A stretch of DNA of 64,000 nt, taken from assembly GCF_027409185.1 (NCBI RefSeq), contig NC_084474.1, forward strand, positions 9,107,382 through 9,171,381. The letters run 5' to 3'. The notes under the pieces are model-generated. The model was not told the origin of the DNA, made no database searches, and saw nothing but the letters and a program-made list of their open reading frames with translations. Position 1 is the first letter of the stretch. Every line of letters begins with the position of its first letter. The position numbers and the translations under genes were made by a program. This document shows, one piece after another, positions 1 through 8,800 of this stretch. This DNA comes from Cynocephalus volans. Taxonomy: Eukaryota; Chordata; Mammalia; Dermoptera; Cynocephalidae.

Positions 1-1240
1 CTTCTTGAGCTTGACCTTATATATACCACTTCCATTGCGTGATGGAGTGCTGTCAATGACTCTTCTAGCACACTGGGTCTGCTGGATCACATGACCCTAG
101 CAACAGAGGAGCTTGCACAGCAGCCTGGATCTGATGCAGAGCCTTCTCTTGTTCTGGGTCCCACTCCAAACCAGGAGATTTTGGGGTCACTTATATAAAT
201 GGGCCAGAATAGTACCCACAAATGAGGAATGTGTTGCCTCTAAAAATCCAAAAGAGGCCCCCCCTAGGTGTTATGTCTATTTCGGTTGTAAGAGGGGCCA
301 GTTGCAACAATTTATCCTTTGCCTTAGAAGAAATATTTCTACATGCCCCATATCACAAGACCCCTAGAAGTTTCACCATGGTAGAAGGCCCTTACATTTT
401 TGTCAGACCTTCTGACACATGACTGTCTTGCAATAAGCCTAGAGTAGTTGCTATTTCTCACTCACTAGGTCTAACCAGTGTAAGGTCATCACTGTAATGG
501 ACCAGTGTGACATCTTGTGGAAAGGAAAGGTTATTAAAATTACTATAAACTAAATTATAAAATAGGGCTGGAGAATTAAAATACCCCTGAGGCAGGACAG
601 TGGAGGTATATTGCTGGCCTTTGCCAGCTGAAAGCAAACTGCTTCTAGTGGGCAGCATGGGCAGGGATGGAGAAAAAGGCATTTACACATTTATAACTGC
701 ATACCAGGTACCAGGAGATGAGTTAATTTACTCAAGCAACGAAGGTGCATCTAGTACAGAGCTACAATTAGAATCACTACCTGGTTAACCTTATATTCCA
801 CTGTCATCTCCAGGATCCATCTGTTTCTGCACAGGCCAAATGAACCAGCTAAATTGAGATATAATGGGAATCACCACTTCTGCATCTTTTGAGTTCTTGA
901 CGGTAGCAATAATCTCCCCAGTTAAGTGGTGTTGCCTTTGGTTCACTATTTTCCTAGGTAGAGACAGTTTTATTGGCTTCCACATGGCCTTTTCCACCAT
1001 AATATCCCTCATTTCACAAGTCAGGGGACAGTGCAGGGATTCTGCCAGTTGCTGAGCATGGCTATTCCAATTCTTCATTCCAGAGCTAGGGGAAAAGCCA
1101 CAGGACAGATTTGGAGATCCCCCTGGACCTATTCTGAGACTGACTTGAGCTAAAACCCCATTGGTCACCTGATTTCCACAAGCTACTATTCTGACTGGTG
1201 CACCCCAGTGACATTTTGTGCTTTCTAGATTCACTGTCAG
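1..1240 (-). pseudogene. Endogenous retrovirus pol remnant (RT, minus strand)
   Basis: Read on the minus strand this is a decayed retroviral pol. The upstream piece (1234 down to 791) ends in an RT N-terminal signature, with a VVIP stretch followed by IWPVQK. The next piece (682 down to 458) carries the RT core: LPQG at 595-584, then SPAL, and the catalytic-box position at 496-485, where the usual YxDD reads YSDD. Further left (about 180 to 1) the minus strand still reads like the RT connection/RNase H start, but a stretch is missing and stops interrupt it. Frames change at least twice, so no protein can be made. The 5' part of the same element continues at 1241-2095 and, beyond an inserted ERV, at 5755-6640. 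The retroviral class was not assigned. No integrase or LTR is visible; the element runs off the left edge. Confidence 0.8.
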
Positions 1241-2095
1241 TTCAGAGTGAGTGTCTGGTAGTTATCAAAAGATCTGGTTATTTCTTTTTCCCCAGTGCAC
1301 ATTTACTTTGATAAAAGTGTGCAGGTCTCTTTGCACAAAGCTGGGAGAAAGATAACAGTATAAACTCCTGGCAGGGTTTTGGGGTCCTTTCTTACAGGAT
1401 CCCAGCCTCCCCTTTATTCAAGGAGCCCTGGTTCTGTAAACTGGCTCAAGTCTAGGAATTGAGCAAGGGTCTGTGACTGTCTCTAGGTGACTCGTGTTAG
1501 ACTTTTGTCAACCTGGAACTCTTCTTATGCAGATCTAGTAAGAATGTGGTAGGCTTCTTGTCTGTTTCCCCTCTAGGGACAAGTGATCAACTTGTTAACA
1601 CCTTAGGCCTCCTGAGTCTGGCTGTTCTGATGATCGCTTTGCCCTGCTGTCCATTGTGGCACCCATGCCCTCTTTGGTGATTAAGTGCTGCCACTTGGCC
1701 CCTGCCAACCCAGGATCCAGTTGCTACCATTACATGTAAGAATCTCAGGGCAGTGGCAGCAGTTCCCACTGTGTTTTCCACCTTGCAATGAGGGACCACA
1801 GAGCTCTTCAACAGTGTTGGGCACCCCTCATTAATCTATTCCTCGCAGTCATGATGAAATGAACATTCTCTGAGCCTGCCCAGGGTGAGTGAGCAGTTTG
1901 TTCATGATAAATCCACTCTAACATTTCAGCACTCCTCTTTGGATATTTTCCTCTGCCGTATATCAAGTCAATTCTGGCATAGCAGTGTCGTAAGTGTAGA
2001 CCATTTTTTGGTCCATATTCAAGTCAATCAACGAAATGAACAGTTGGAGCCCTTTCTAACATTCCAACATTAAATCCGGAGTCTCTGCTTAGTGG
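1241..2095 (-). pseudogene. Probable gag/protease part of the minus-strand ERV
   Basis: This lies directly upstream (minus sense) of the RT remnant and is collinear with it, so by retroviral gene order it should hold gag and protease. A 74-codon open stretch (1811 down to 1587) has clustered Cys/His codons in alternate frames, which could be a decayed nucleocapsid zinc knuckle. The last part (about 2095-1830) reads as a gag-like fragment that resumes across the plus-strand ERV at 5755. I see no intact zinc finger or protease DTG box. The assignment rests mostly on position. Confidence 0.5.
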
Positions 2096-2100
2096 GGCTA
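2096..2100. repeat. Target-site duplication of the plus-strand ERV (left)
   Basis: The 5 bases 'ggcta' immediately before the 5' LTR are repeated at 5750-5754 immediately after the 3' LTR. They mark one integration event with a 5-bp stagger. Confidence 0.85.
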
Positions 2101-2580
2101 TGTTGGAAAAATGGAACAATTTGGTCAGGCTCCCCTCGCCTCGGAGCTGGTTCAGGATCATTCAGTAAACGTTGTGAGTGTGGGTGGAGTAGGTGCGCCT
2201 GCACAGCGGCACCGCTTTGGCTGGTGATTTACTGCCTTGGACACCCACCCTGTACCGACATGTTTTTCTAGACCTGCAGCTTCCAAGGACCACGTGGCCA
2301 GTTGCCTAGTTATAGACCAGTGTGAATGGGTCTGGTGACCCAGCCTGGCATGTGAAGGGTTTGTGACACAGTCTGTGAATGGGCTTGAGGGATCTGGGAG
2401 CTCCAGACCCAGCCCTAGCTCAACCATCGGCCCAGTTGGTGCAGGATTACAGGCAGATAAAAGAGCCGCAACAGCTAGTGTGGCCGCCTGTCTTTACAAT
2501 TGGCGTCACAAACAGGATTAAGAGCTAGACAATTGGCACTGTCAGGATTCTAGGCCTTAGCCGTAGCTTAGCAGTAGCCA
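2101..2580 (+). repeat. 5' LTR of the compact ERV
   Basis: A 480-bp copy starting 'tgttgg' and ending 'agtagcca'. It pairs with 5241-5749. Homology between the copies stops exactly at the terminal 'cca', and the TSD follows in the 3' copy, which fixes both ends. The U5 part contains two primer-site-like phrases ('ttggcgtcac...acaggatt', 'attggcactgtcaggatt') inside the LTR. Confidence 0.9.
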
Positions 2581-2587
2581 GAAAAAT

Positions 2588-2605
2588 TGGCATAGTCAGC
2601 AGGAT
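2588..2605 (+). other. Primer binding site, tRNA-Ser type
   Basis: The 18 bases 'tggcatagtcagcaggat' lie 7 nt after the 5' LTR. Compared with the complement of the 3' end of mammalian tRNA-Ser (AGA/UGA-like) they differ at two positions. Both are G-to-A changes where the tRNA complement has CpG, as expected from methylated-CpG decay. The match is from my knowledge of that tRNA and was not searched. Confidence 0.6.
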
Positions 2606-3172
2606 TACACCACATTTGGCATAGACTATGACAGGATTCTGAGCATGTACAGGAGCTGAAAGCCCTTGGAGGAAGGAGGAAATGTGTCTATTTGTGAATA
2701 TGCTGTGCTCTATGGCCACCTTCCTGTTGACTGGGACTTGGTTGCTGCACACTGTACTGCAAGGCAGCACAGACCAGGTACTAAGGCAGAAAACCCTTAG
2801 GGAGTGGGAATAAATGTGGCTGTCTTTGAGTGTGTGGTGCCCGGTGGCTGCTTTTCTGCTGACTGGAGCCTGGCTGCTGCTCACTCTGCTGCAAGTTGAT
2901 CAAGGTTTGAAGTAGAAAGCAGAGTTGTTGGTGGATGATGTGCAGCTACTAGCAGATTTGAGGCAGAAAGAAGAGTCGTTGGAAGCACGGATAAATGTCC
3001 TGGAAAACAACATGCAGTGACTGGCCACTCCTGCCCCTCGCACCAGGGAAGATGACCAACCAATGGTGAGTTGGGGAAAACCGTGCATCTCTAGGTACAA
3101 CCTGTTGTGCATGAGAAATTGAGGCATGAGTAGCCTATGGGACCGGACAGACAACTGGTGGGCGATCCATAG
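2606..3172 (+). other. ERV leader and 5' gag region, no intact frame
   Basis: This runs from the primer site to the first readable gag frame. It begins with another primer-site-like phrase ('tttggcatagactatgacagg', starting near 2617). It then holds two related units that both contain 'gctgctcac/cacactgtactgcaagg'-type text and 'gaaggaggaaatgtgtc' or 'gggaataaatgtggctgtc' near 2670 and 2800, so part of the leader looks tandemly duplicated. No long frame is open. Confidence 0.5.
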
Positions 3173-4033
3173 ATGACCCAGTTCGCTACCTATGTCCCGT
3201 ATACCCAAGTTGAACTGGTTGACTTGGGGAGACAGTTCAGGCAGAAACATGGGGAGACCTTGGCTGCTTGGCTGTTGCAGTTATGGGACCTAGGGGTGGA
3301 TAATGTAATGTGCTCTGCTGAGGAGGTGGAGAAATTGGCATCCATCACCATGCACCCATCCCTGAGACAATAGCTGCAAAATAGCTGCAGATATGCACCC
3401 GGATGAAGTATGATGGACCATGTGAATGCAGCTGCCCAAACCATGTGGGCAAATGCTGGAGAATTGCTCAAGATTCTTAGTAAATGACAAATGTATGCTG
3501 AGCTGGTCCAAATCATTTGAGAGCTGGGGATGCAGCAGTCCATGTTTAATGTGAACATTCGTGGCCCAGACAATGAGAACTTTACAAGCAGCATGAGAGA
3601 CATAGTGCTGCAAAATGCCCTGTCAACGTCCTTTGGGTCACTGATGGCCATACTAGCCCCATACATTGGTCATCCTATACATGAAGTAACAACCACAATA
3701 GCCAGCTTGGGTGAAGTAGAAGATAGAAGACAAACAAAAGGGGCCCAAAAGGTTGTTAAGACCAAACCCTCAAGAAATGCTCGGGATTTTATCCCAAAGG
3801 GACCATTCAAGACTAGCCATAAGCAGATGTGGCTTGACTTGCTTGCAGCAGGGGTTGATAAAAAGAAAATTGACCAGCAGCCAAATACAGTTCTGTTTGC
3901 CTTGTGGCAGCAATTGGGCCCTGAACAGCATTTCACCGAACATCCAGAAATAGGTAGCAAGGTACACTCAGTGGATTTAAAGGACTTTTTGGTTGCTCCT
4001 GAGGAGGCCGATGAACTGTTCCATTCTGATTAA
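3173..4033 (+). pseudogene. gag pseudogene of the compact ERV
   Basis: Two open pieces are visible. The first (3173-3373, 66 codons) has a capsid-like stretch: a PYTQVELVDLGRQF opening, then WLLQLWDLG and a Glu-rich helix with SAEEVEKL. The second (3530-4033, 167 codons) covers the C-terminal gag, is rich in Lys/Gln/Asp, and ends shortly before the protease frame. Stops and a frame change at about 3374-3529 separate them. I see no CCHC zinc knuckle, which fits ERV-L-type gag. The piece between 3373 and 3530 still reads as gag in other frames. The protein would have been the structural polyprotein of virus-like particles; this copy cannot make it whole. Confidence 0.7.
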
Positions 4034-4057
4034 GAAACAGGCCAAGGTACTCATCTT

Positions 4058-4321
4058 TTGGGGGCAGGCAAGGACCAGGGGCCTCATGTCGAATTGGCAA
4101 TACATTGGTCGAAGATGAATGTGCAGCGTGTTTTGGCATTGGTGGATACTGGTGCAGAATGTAGCCTGATATATGGTAATCCAAATAAGTTTCCAGGGGT
4201 CACAGTTCGTATAGATGGCTATGGAGGACATGCTACTGAGGTCAAAGCTGTGTCATTGCCATTGGGCATAGAACAATTACCCCCTTGTGTATATACTGTA
4301 TATAAATCCCCTGTAACTTAA
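4058..4321 (+). pseudogene. Retroviral aspartic protease fragment
   Basis: An open stretch of 87 codons with the aspartic protease active-site text LVDTGAECSLIYG; the DTG codons are at 4145-4153. It is followed by a glycine-rich segment (DGYGG) that would correspond to the strand pairing after the active site. The frame stops at 4319-4321, before the second conserved region (ILG...D-like text follows at about 4327-4345). Retroviral proteases cut the gag-pol polyprotein; this one is truncated by a stop and separated from pol by a frame change. Confidence 0.7.
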
Positions 4322-4537
4322 TACATCTTGGGTATGGATGTACTTTATGGTTTGCACCTGCAAGCAACAGGTGGAGAGTTTCAGCTGCAAATATGGACAG
4401 TAAGGCCTGATGGTACCTGGAGAATACTGTAGATTATTGAGAACTGAACAAAGTAGTGCCTACTTTGCGTGCAGGTGTGCCTTCAGTTCATGATTTGATG
4501 GATCAGCTGATGACAGCTGGGGACTTATCATTATGTA

Positions 4538-4894
4538 TTGGACCTTGCAAATGCTTTTTTCTCCATTCCAATCTCAGCAGATAGCCAAGATCAGTTCACC
4601 TTCACGTGGGAAGGAAGACAATGGACCTTTCCCATATTACCCCAAGGTTATCTGCATAGCCCAACCATCTGTCATGGTTTGGTGGCTGAGGACCTAGCCA
4701 AGTGGACTAGGCCCAGCATGGTTACAATGTTTCACTATATTGATGATGTGTTGCTAACCTCTGATTCTCTTTCAGATTTAACCCAGATAGCCCCAATGCT
4801 GCTAAGTCATTTGGAACAATGTGGGTGGGCCGTGAACACAGCCAAAGTGCAAGGACCTGTGCTGTCAGTCAAATTCCTGGGAGTGGTCTGGTAG
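4538..4894 (+). pseudogene. Reverse transcriptase core fragment of the compact ERV
   Basis: 118 open codons containing three RT landmarks in order: motif A ([12 protein letters not shown] at the start), motif B (LPQG with SPT following) and the catalytic box YIDD at 4736-4747 in the context [12 protein letters not shown]. It ends with FLGVVW and a stop. The preceding RT segment is readable in another frame at about 4450-4535, so a frameshift lies near 4530, and the part between protease and motif A is much shorter than usual. The catalytic aspartates are still present, but the polymerase lacks its N-terminal fingers in frame, thumb, RNase H and integrase. Confidence 0.8.
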
Positions 4895-5227
4895 GGACAC
4901 TTCCCCCTTAGCCATCCCAGGAAATGATGAAGCCAGTGCCTTGGCTAAGTGTAGTGGCTGCAGTCACTGCACCAGTGATGTGATCAACATGTCAGCCTGC
5001 TGAATATGCATTAACTTCCCATCAGTATGACTGCAGGATTTGCATGGAAGGTCACACCAATGGTGACTATTAACCAGACATATGTGGCTGGCAGTTAAAA
5101 GGACAGAACTGCAAGCCTTAAGGCATATTGAATGGACAAAAGGTTTTGTAAATGGGAGGATAATTTATCCTCGCTAACAGAACATCGTGGAAGATTCTGG
5201 ACATGTAGATTGTATGGTGAGGGACCC
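4895..5227 (+). other. ERV 3' internal region, no recognisable gene
   Basis: 333 bases between the RT stop and the polypurine tract. There is no integrase zinc finger, DDE motif, dUTPase or env text in any frame. The large deletion that shortened the provirus most likely falls within or at the edges of this stretch. Confidence 0.5.
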
Positions 5228-5240
5228 TGAAGGGGTGGAT
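5228..5240 (+). other. Polypurine tract before the 3' LTR
   Basis: The purine-rich stretch 'tgaaggggtggat' directly precedes the 'tgttgg' start of the 3' LTR, where plus-strand DNA synthesis is primed in retroviruses. Confidence 0.6.
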
Positions 5241-5749
5241 TGTTGGGAAAATGGAACAATTTGGTCAGGCTCCCCTTGCCTCGGAGCTGGTTCAGGGTCA
5301 TTCAGTAAACATTGTGTGTGTGGGTGGAGTAGGTGCGCCTGCATGGCAGCACCGCTTTAGCTGGTGTTTTACTGCCTCCGGCACCCACCCTGAGTGGCCA
5401 CGTTTTTCCAGACCTCCAGCTTTCAAGGACTGTGTGCCCAGTTGCCTAGCTTATAAACTTGTATGAAGGGGTCTGATGACCCAGCATGGCGTGGAGGGGT
5501 CTGGTGACCCAGCCTGGCATGTGAAGGGTTTGTGACCCAGTCTGTGAATGAGCTTGAGGGGTCTAGGAGCTCCAGACCCAGCCCTAGCTCAACCATCGGC
5601 CCAGTCGGTGCAGGATTACTGGCAGGTAAAAGAGCCACTACAACTAGCGTGGTCGCCTGTCTTTACAACTGGCATCACGAACAGGATTAAGAGCTAGACA
5701 ATTGGTGCTGTGAGGATTCTAGGCCTCAGCTGTAGCTTAGCAGTAGCCA
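5241..5749 (+). repeat. 3' LTR of the compact ERV
   Basis: A 509-bp partner of 2101-2580 ending at the same 'agtagcca', then the TSD. It is longer than the 5' LTR mainly because of an in-tandem duplication of about 28 bp around 5471-5526 ('gtctgatgaccc' and 'gtctggtgaccc'). A TATA-like 'cttataaac' lies at about 5450. Confidence 0.9.
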
Positions 5750-5754
5750 GGCTA
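5750..5754. repeat. Target-site duplication of the plus-strand ERV (right)
   Basis: 'ggcta', identical to 2096-2100. Confidence 0.85.
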
Positions 5755-6640
5755 TATCAATAAATTTGGCCTGATGCAAATTTATGTTCTTTCTATCATT
5801 ATCCTATATCATTAATATTCATTCCCACACATATTCTCCCAAATTCTATCATATAAATTGGAAAAAAATATGCAATTTTTTGGAATGTAGCACACCTGTT
5901 TATGGGTTAGACTTGTATCTCAGCCTTTGGGACCTGTTGGGACTTGAGCCTACTTATAGGTATAGAAGCAAAGAGGATTGGTGGGGTCGAATTGTCTTTT
6001 AGGGAACTACGATGGTGGAGGCCATTACTGTACTGGAAAGAAGACTTGGAAGAATTTAGGGGTTCACTGACGCCAGCTTCATTGCAAATTTCACATATGT
6101 CTCCATTCCAATATTTAGGATCCCATTTGCTCCCAATCAAGGCTTTTCTTTACTCCTGTAGGGGATAGGGATTTAATTGATGGTTGTAATTCAGCCACTA
6201 GTAGGATGAAATTCTGGGTTTGGTGTTCAGAAGCCCCGGTTGGGTGGCTACAGGAGATAAGGATTTCTTTTGGGACAGGCACAGGCATTTTCAAGTCATT
6301 CATGCAGAGCTTCAGCTAGGAATTTGAAGCTCTGGGCTCATGCTTTTTCTCTTTACTTTGTCTATCATGGTTAACAGCAAACAGCCAATCTTGTTGTACT
6401 GATTATTTGACAAAAATGTTCGAAGTTACCAAATACATGGTCACTCAGAACCTTGCCTTATATAAGTATTTGATTAGGAATAGCCAAAAGTGGTATTTTG
6501 GATTTCTCTCTTGCCTTTTCATGCCATGGACTGCCAGTGTTCTCCTTGCTATTGGAAGTAGTCTTTAGTGTCTTTACATCTAATCACAGAATCAATTCCT
6601 GAAACTCCGGAATGAATTAAAAAAAACTCATGCTTGGGGT
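5755..6640 (-). pseudogene. gag-like 5' part of the minus-strand ERV
   Basis: Removing 2101-5754 makes this stretch contiguous with 1-2100 on the minus strand, and a minus reading frame then continues across the junction without a break. That shows the compact ERV interrupted an older one. Two open pieces (6303 down to 6115 and 6140 down to 5907) have Pro/Ser-rich, gag-like composition. No zinc knuckle or LTR is recognised; the 5' LTR may be missing. The upstream limit is approximate. Confidence 0.45.
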
Positions 6641-6676
6641 TCTGATCCCTTAAGGCCACTCTTAGCACCAACATCT

Positions 6677-7036
6677 GCATCAATCAGGGTTCTCCAGAGA
6701 AATTGAACTGATATGTGTGTGGCTAACACGACTGTGGGGCTAGCGAGTATGAAATCTTTATATAAGTGCAGCAGGCTGGAAACTTTTAGGCAAAAGCTGA
6801 TGCTGCAATCTTGAGGCAAAATTTCTACTTCAGAGAAACCTCAGTGTTTGCTTTTAAGGATTTTCAAATAATTCAATGAGGCTCACCCACATTATTGAGA
6901 ATAATCTCCTTTACTTAAAAGAAGCCGATTGAGGATGTTAACCACATCTACAAAATACCTTCACTGCACCAGCTGGATGAGTGTTTGATGGAATGACTGG
7001 ATACTGCAGCCTGGCCAAGTTTGCACAAGGGTAACA
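6677..7036. repeat. Ancient LTR/MaLR-like interspersed repeat
   Basis: It opens with 'cagggttctccagagaaa' and later holds 'gaggctcacccacattattg' and 'cctggccaagtttgcaca', phrases of a very common mammalian interspersed repeat. The family name is not certain. The text is strongly diverged. Confidence 0.55.
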
Positions 7037-7349
7037 ACCACAAGCATTACACATTTGTTTTACTCAGGCTTTTCAGTAGGACTGTGGCAGCTCTGCTTCT
7101 GGCTGGGGTGTGAGGGTGGCCTTGTATCACCCTGTCTTCTGTGGGCATGTAGGTAATTTCTGCTCCATGTGCATCATTCTGAGGCCAGGCCTTGTGGACA
7201 GCAGCTTCCTGGGGAGGCTCTTCTCATGCAAGGGCAGACTTGCAGAAGAGGCCTTTAAGGAAACTTGCATACAGTCACTTCTGCCACTCGTCATGGGGGT
7301 CAACATGAGTGATTTTGATGAGTGCAGTGTTTAAGATTCAAGGCAAAAT
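7037..7349. other. Unclassified intronic stretch
   Basis: GC somewhat above the surroundings. There is a 74-codon + frame at 7110-7334 with no recognisable domain or splice context. Probably a further diverged repeat; nothing supports a gene. Confidence 0.4.
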
Positions 7350-7899
7350 AAACTGTACCCCAGTTGATACGGTTGTTTCCCCTAGGGCTATGGTTCTGTT
7401 ATGGCTATCTGTGTATAGCAGAATTGTGGGGGGTGATAGAGAAACTTTACAATGGGGAAACATTGCAAATATCACATCAGCCCGGTGACCCAGGTAAGCA
7501 AGCATGGCCAGTGTTGAGTCACATTGGTAGTGTGTCCCCTGATTGAATGGGCTAAAATGGCACTTTATCTCTATGTTCTGCCTGCCCCAAATCCATAACC
7601 CTCAGTCTAATCATGAAAAAAAATCAGAATAATCCCAATGGAAAAACATTTTACCATTCCCTGACCAACTCCCCTCAACAAAGCCAAGATCTTTCACAAC
7701 AAAGAGTCTGAGAAACAGTCACAGCCAAGAGGAGCCTGAGGAGACAAGATGACTAAATATAATGTGGTGTCCTGAAAGGCATCCTCCAACAGAAAAAGAA
7801 CATCAAGAGAAAAGTAAGGAAATATAAATAAAGTTTAGACTGTACATAGTAATAATGTTATCAATGATGATTCATTATTATAACAATGTATCAGACTTA
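7350..7899 (+). mobile_element. L1M-type 3' UTR fragment
   Basis: Contains the order typical of old L1 3' ends in sense orientation ('ggtgtcctgaaaggcatcc', 'aaatataaataaagttt', 'aataatgttatcaatgatg'). The same family appears antisense at 54.5-55.6 and 58.8-59.8 kb. It resumes at 8746 beyond an inserted LTR ('gaacgttaataatagag'). Confidence 0.65.
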
Positions 7900-8745
7900 T
7901 GAAGCTGGAGATAGGATCTGCAGATCCTGGAAAAGGCCTCAACACACCCTGCTCTCTGACCAGGTTCTGACTCTGCCACAGGAAAGAATTCAAGAACAGA
8001 GTCACAGTAGAAAGTGAGAATGGGTTTAACGTAACAGAAAATAAATATATGTTTCACAGAGAGGGTGCAGCCTAGCTCCAGAGATCAAGCAGGGCCCACT
8101 GCAAGTTTAACACAAAAGTAAAGAAATATGCACTTAAAGTTCAGGGCAGAGTGAAGTCTGGCTCAAGAGTACGCAGCCACTTGCTAAAAGTAAACTTAAC
8201 ACAAAAGTAAAGCATACACACCTCAGCCAGCGAAATGCCGGTTGGCCCCAGGAAAGTGAGCAACGACCCCACCTTGCACTGGAATTCAGCTTTTATAGTT
8301 CTGCTATCTAATACATAGCCATGCTATCTAATGAATATTCAATTAAGGGGGTGGTTCCCAGTTATGTAACACAGTCTCATACATGCTCAGTCGGTCTCCT
8401 TTTGGACCATGTTCATTGGTCAAATTCTATCACATGTACCAGACATATTCAAGAATATTCAGTGCTCTTTAGCACCTCTATGGGAAAGTCATTCAAAGGA
8501 TAAATTCCACTTCACTGAGCATGCTAGGCCACTAGGGTTATATAACCCCTCACTACTGAACTTGCCCATCCACTGGATTTGCATAAACCAGCCCCTTGTG
8601 GTCTCAATTTCTCTGTGTTGGTGCTAAACACAGGTGTAACTAGGAACAGAAACTCTCCTCTAGGGGAGGGCTTAGAGGAGTGGCTTGAAACTCAGAGGTG
8701 TGTCCTGAAATCCAAAACTGTGGAAACTGAGCACCTCCTATCTCA
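7900..8745 (-). mobile_element. Solo LTR (family shared with 61218-61910)
   Basis: Aligns through its length with 61218-61910, including 'gaattcaagaacagagtcacagt', 'gcctagctcc', 'gtgagcaa' and 'ggcttgaaactcagaggtgtg'. Read on the minus strand it has a TATA box at 8297-8290 (ctataaaag) and its probable end near 7900. It interrupts an L1M 3' end. About 850 bp, versus 690 bp in the other copy; the extra sequence lies around 8330-8520. No internal retroviral sequence adjoins it, so it is a solo LTR. Confidence 0.75.
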
Positions 8746-8800
8746 GTAATATAGAACGTTAATAATAGAGAAAAAAATGAATGTGGGGAACTGTCAGAAA
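8746..8800 (+). mobile_element. L1M 3' end, continuation after LTR insertion
   Basis: 'gaacgttaataatagag' and 'gtggggaactgtc' continue the L1M 3' UTR left at 7899. Confidence 0.5.

Larger units (their letters stand above)
2101..5749 (+). mobile_element. Compact endogenous retrovirus, class III (ERV-L/HERV-S-like)
   Basis: A complete two-LTR provirus of only about 3.65 kb: LTR, primer site, gag, protease, shortened RT, polypurine tract, LTR. Matching 5-bp duplications flank it. It has no RNase H, integrase, dUTPase or env, so pol is internally deleted and the copy could only have moved with help from relatives. Gag is split by a stop and frame changes, and the protease and RT frames do not connect. 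The tRNA-Ser-type primer site and the RT box context (FHYIDD followed by LLTSD) suggest the ERV-L/HERV-S group; that is inference. By eye the two LTRs differ at roughly 10% of positions, so the insertion is old. It landed in the gag region of an older ERV lying in the opposite orientation. Confidence 0.85.

Noticed and set aside
3173-4894. Intact retroviral genes
   Set aside because: Gag, protease and RT pieces are in different frames with stops between them, and integrase and env are absent.
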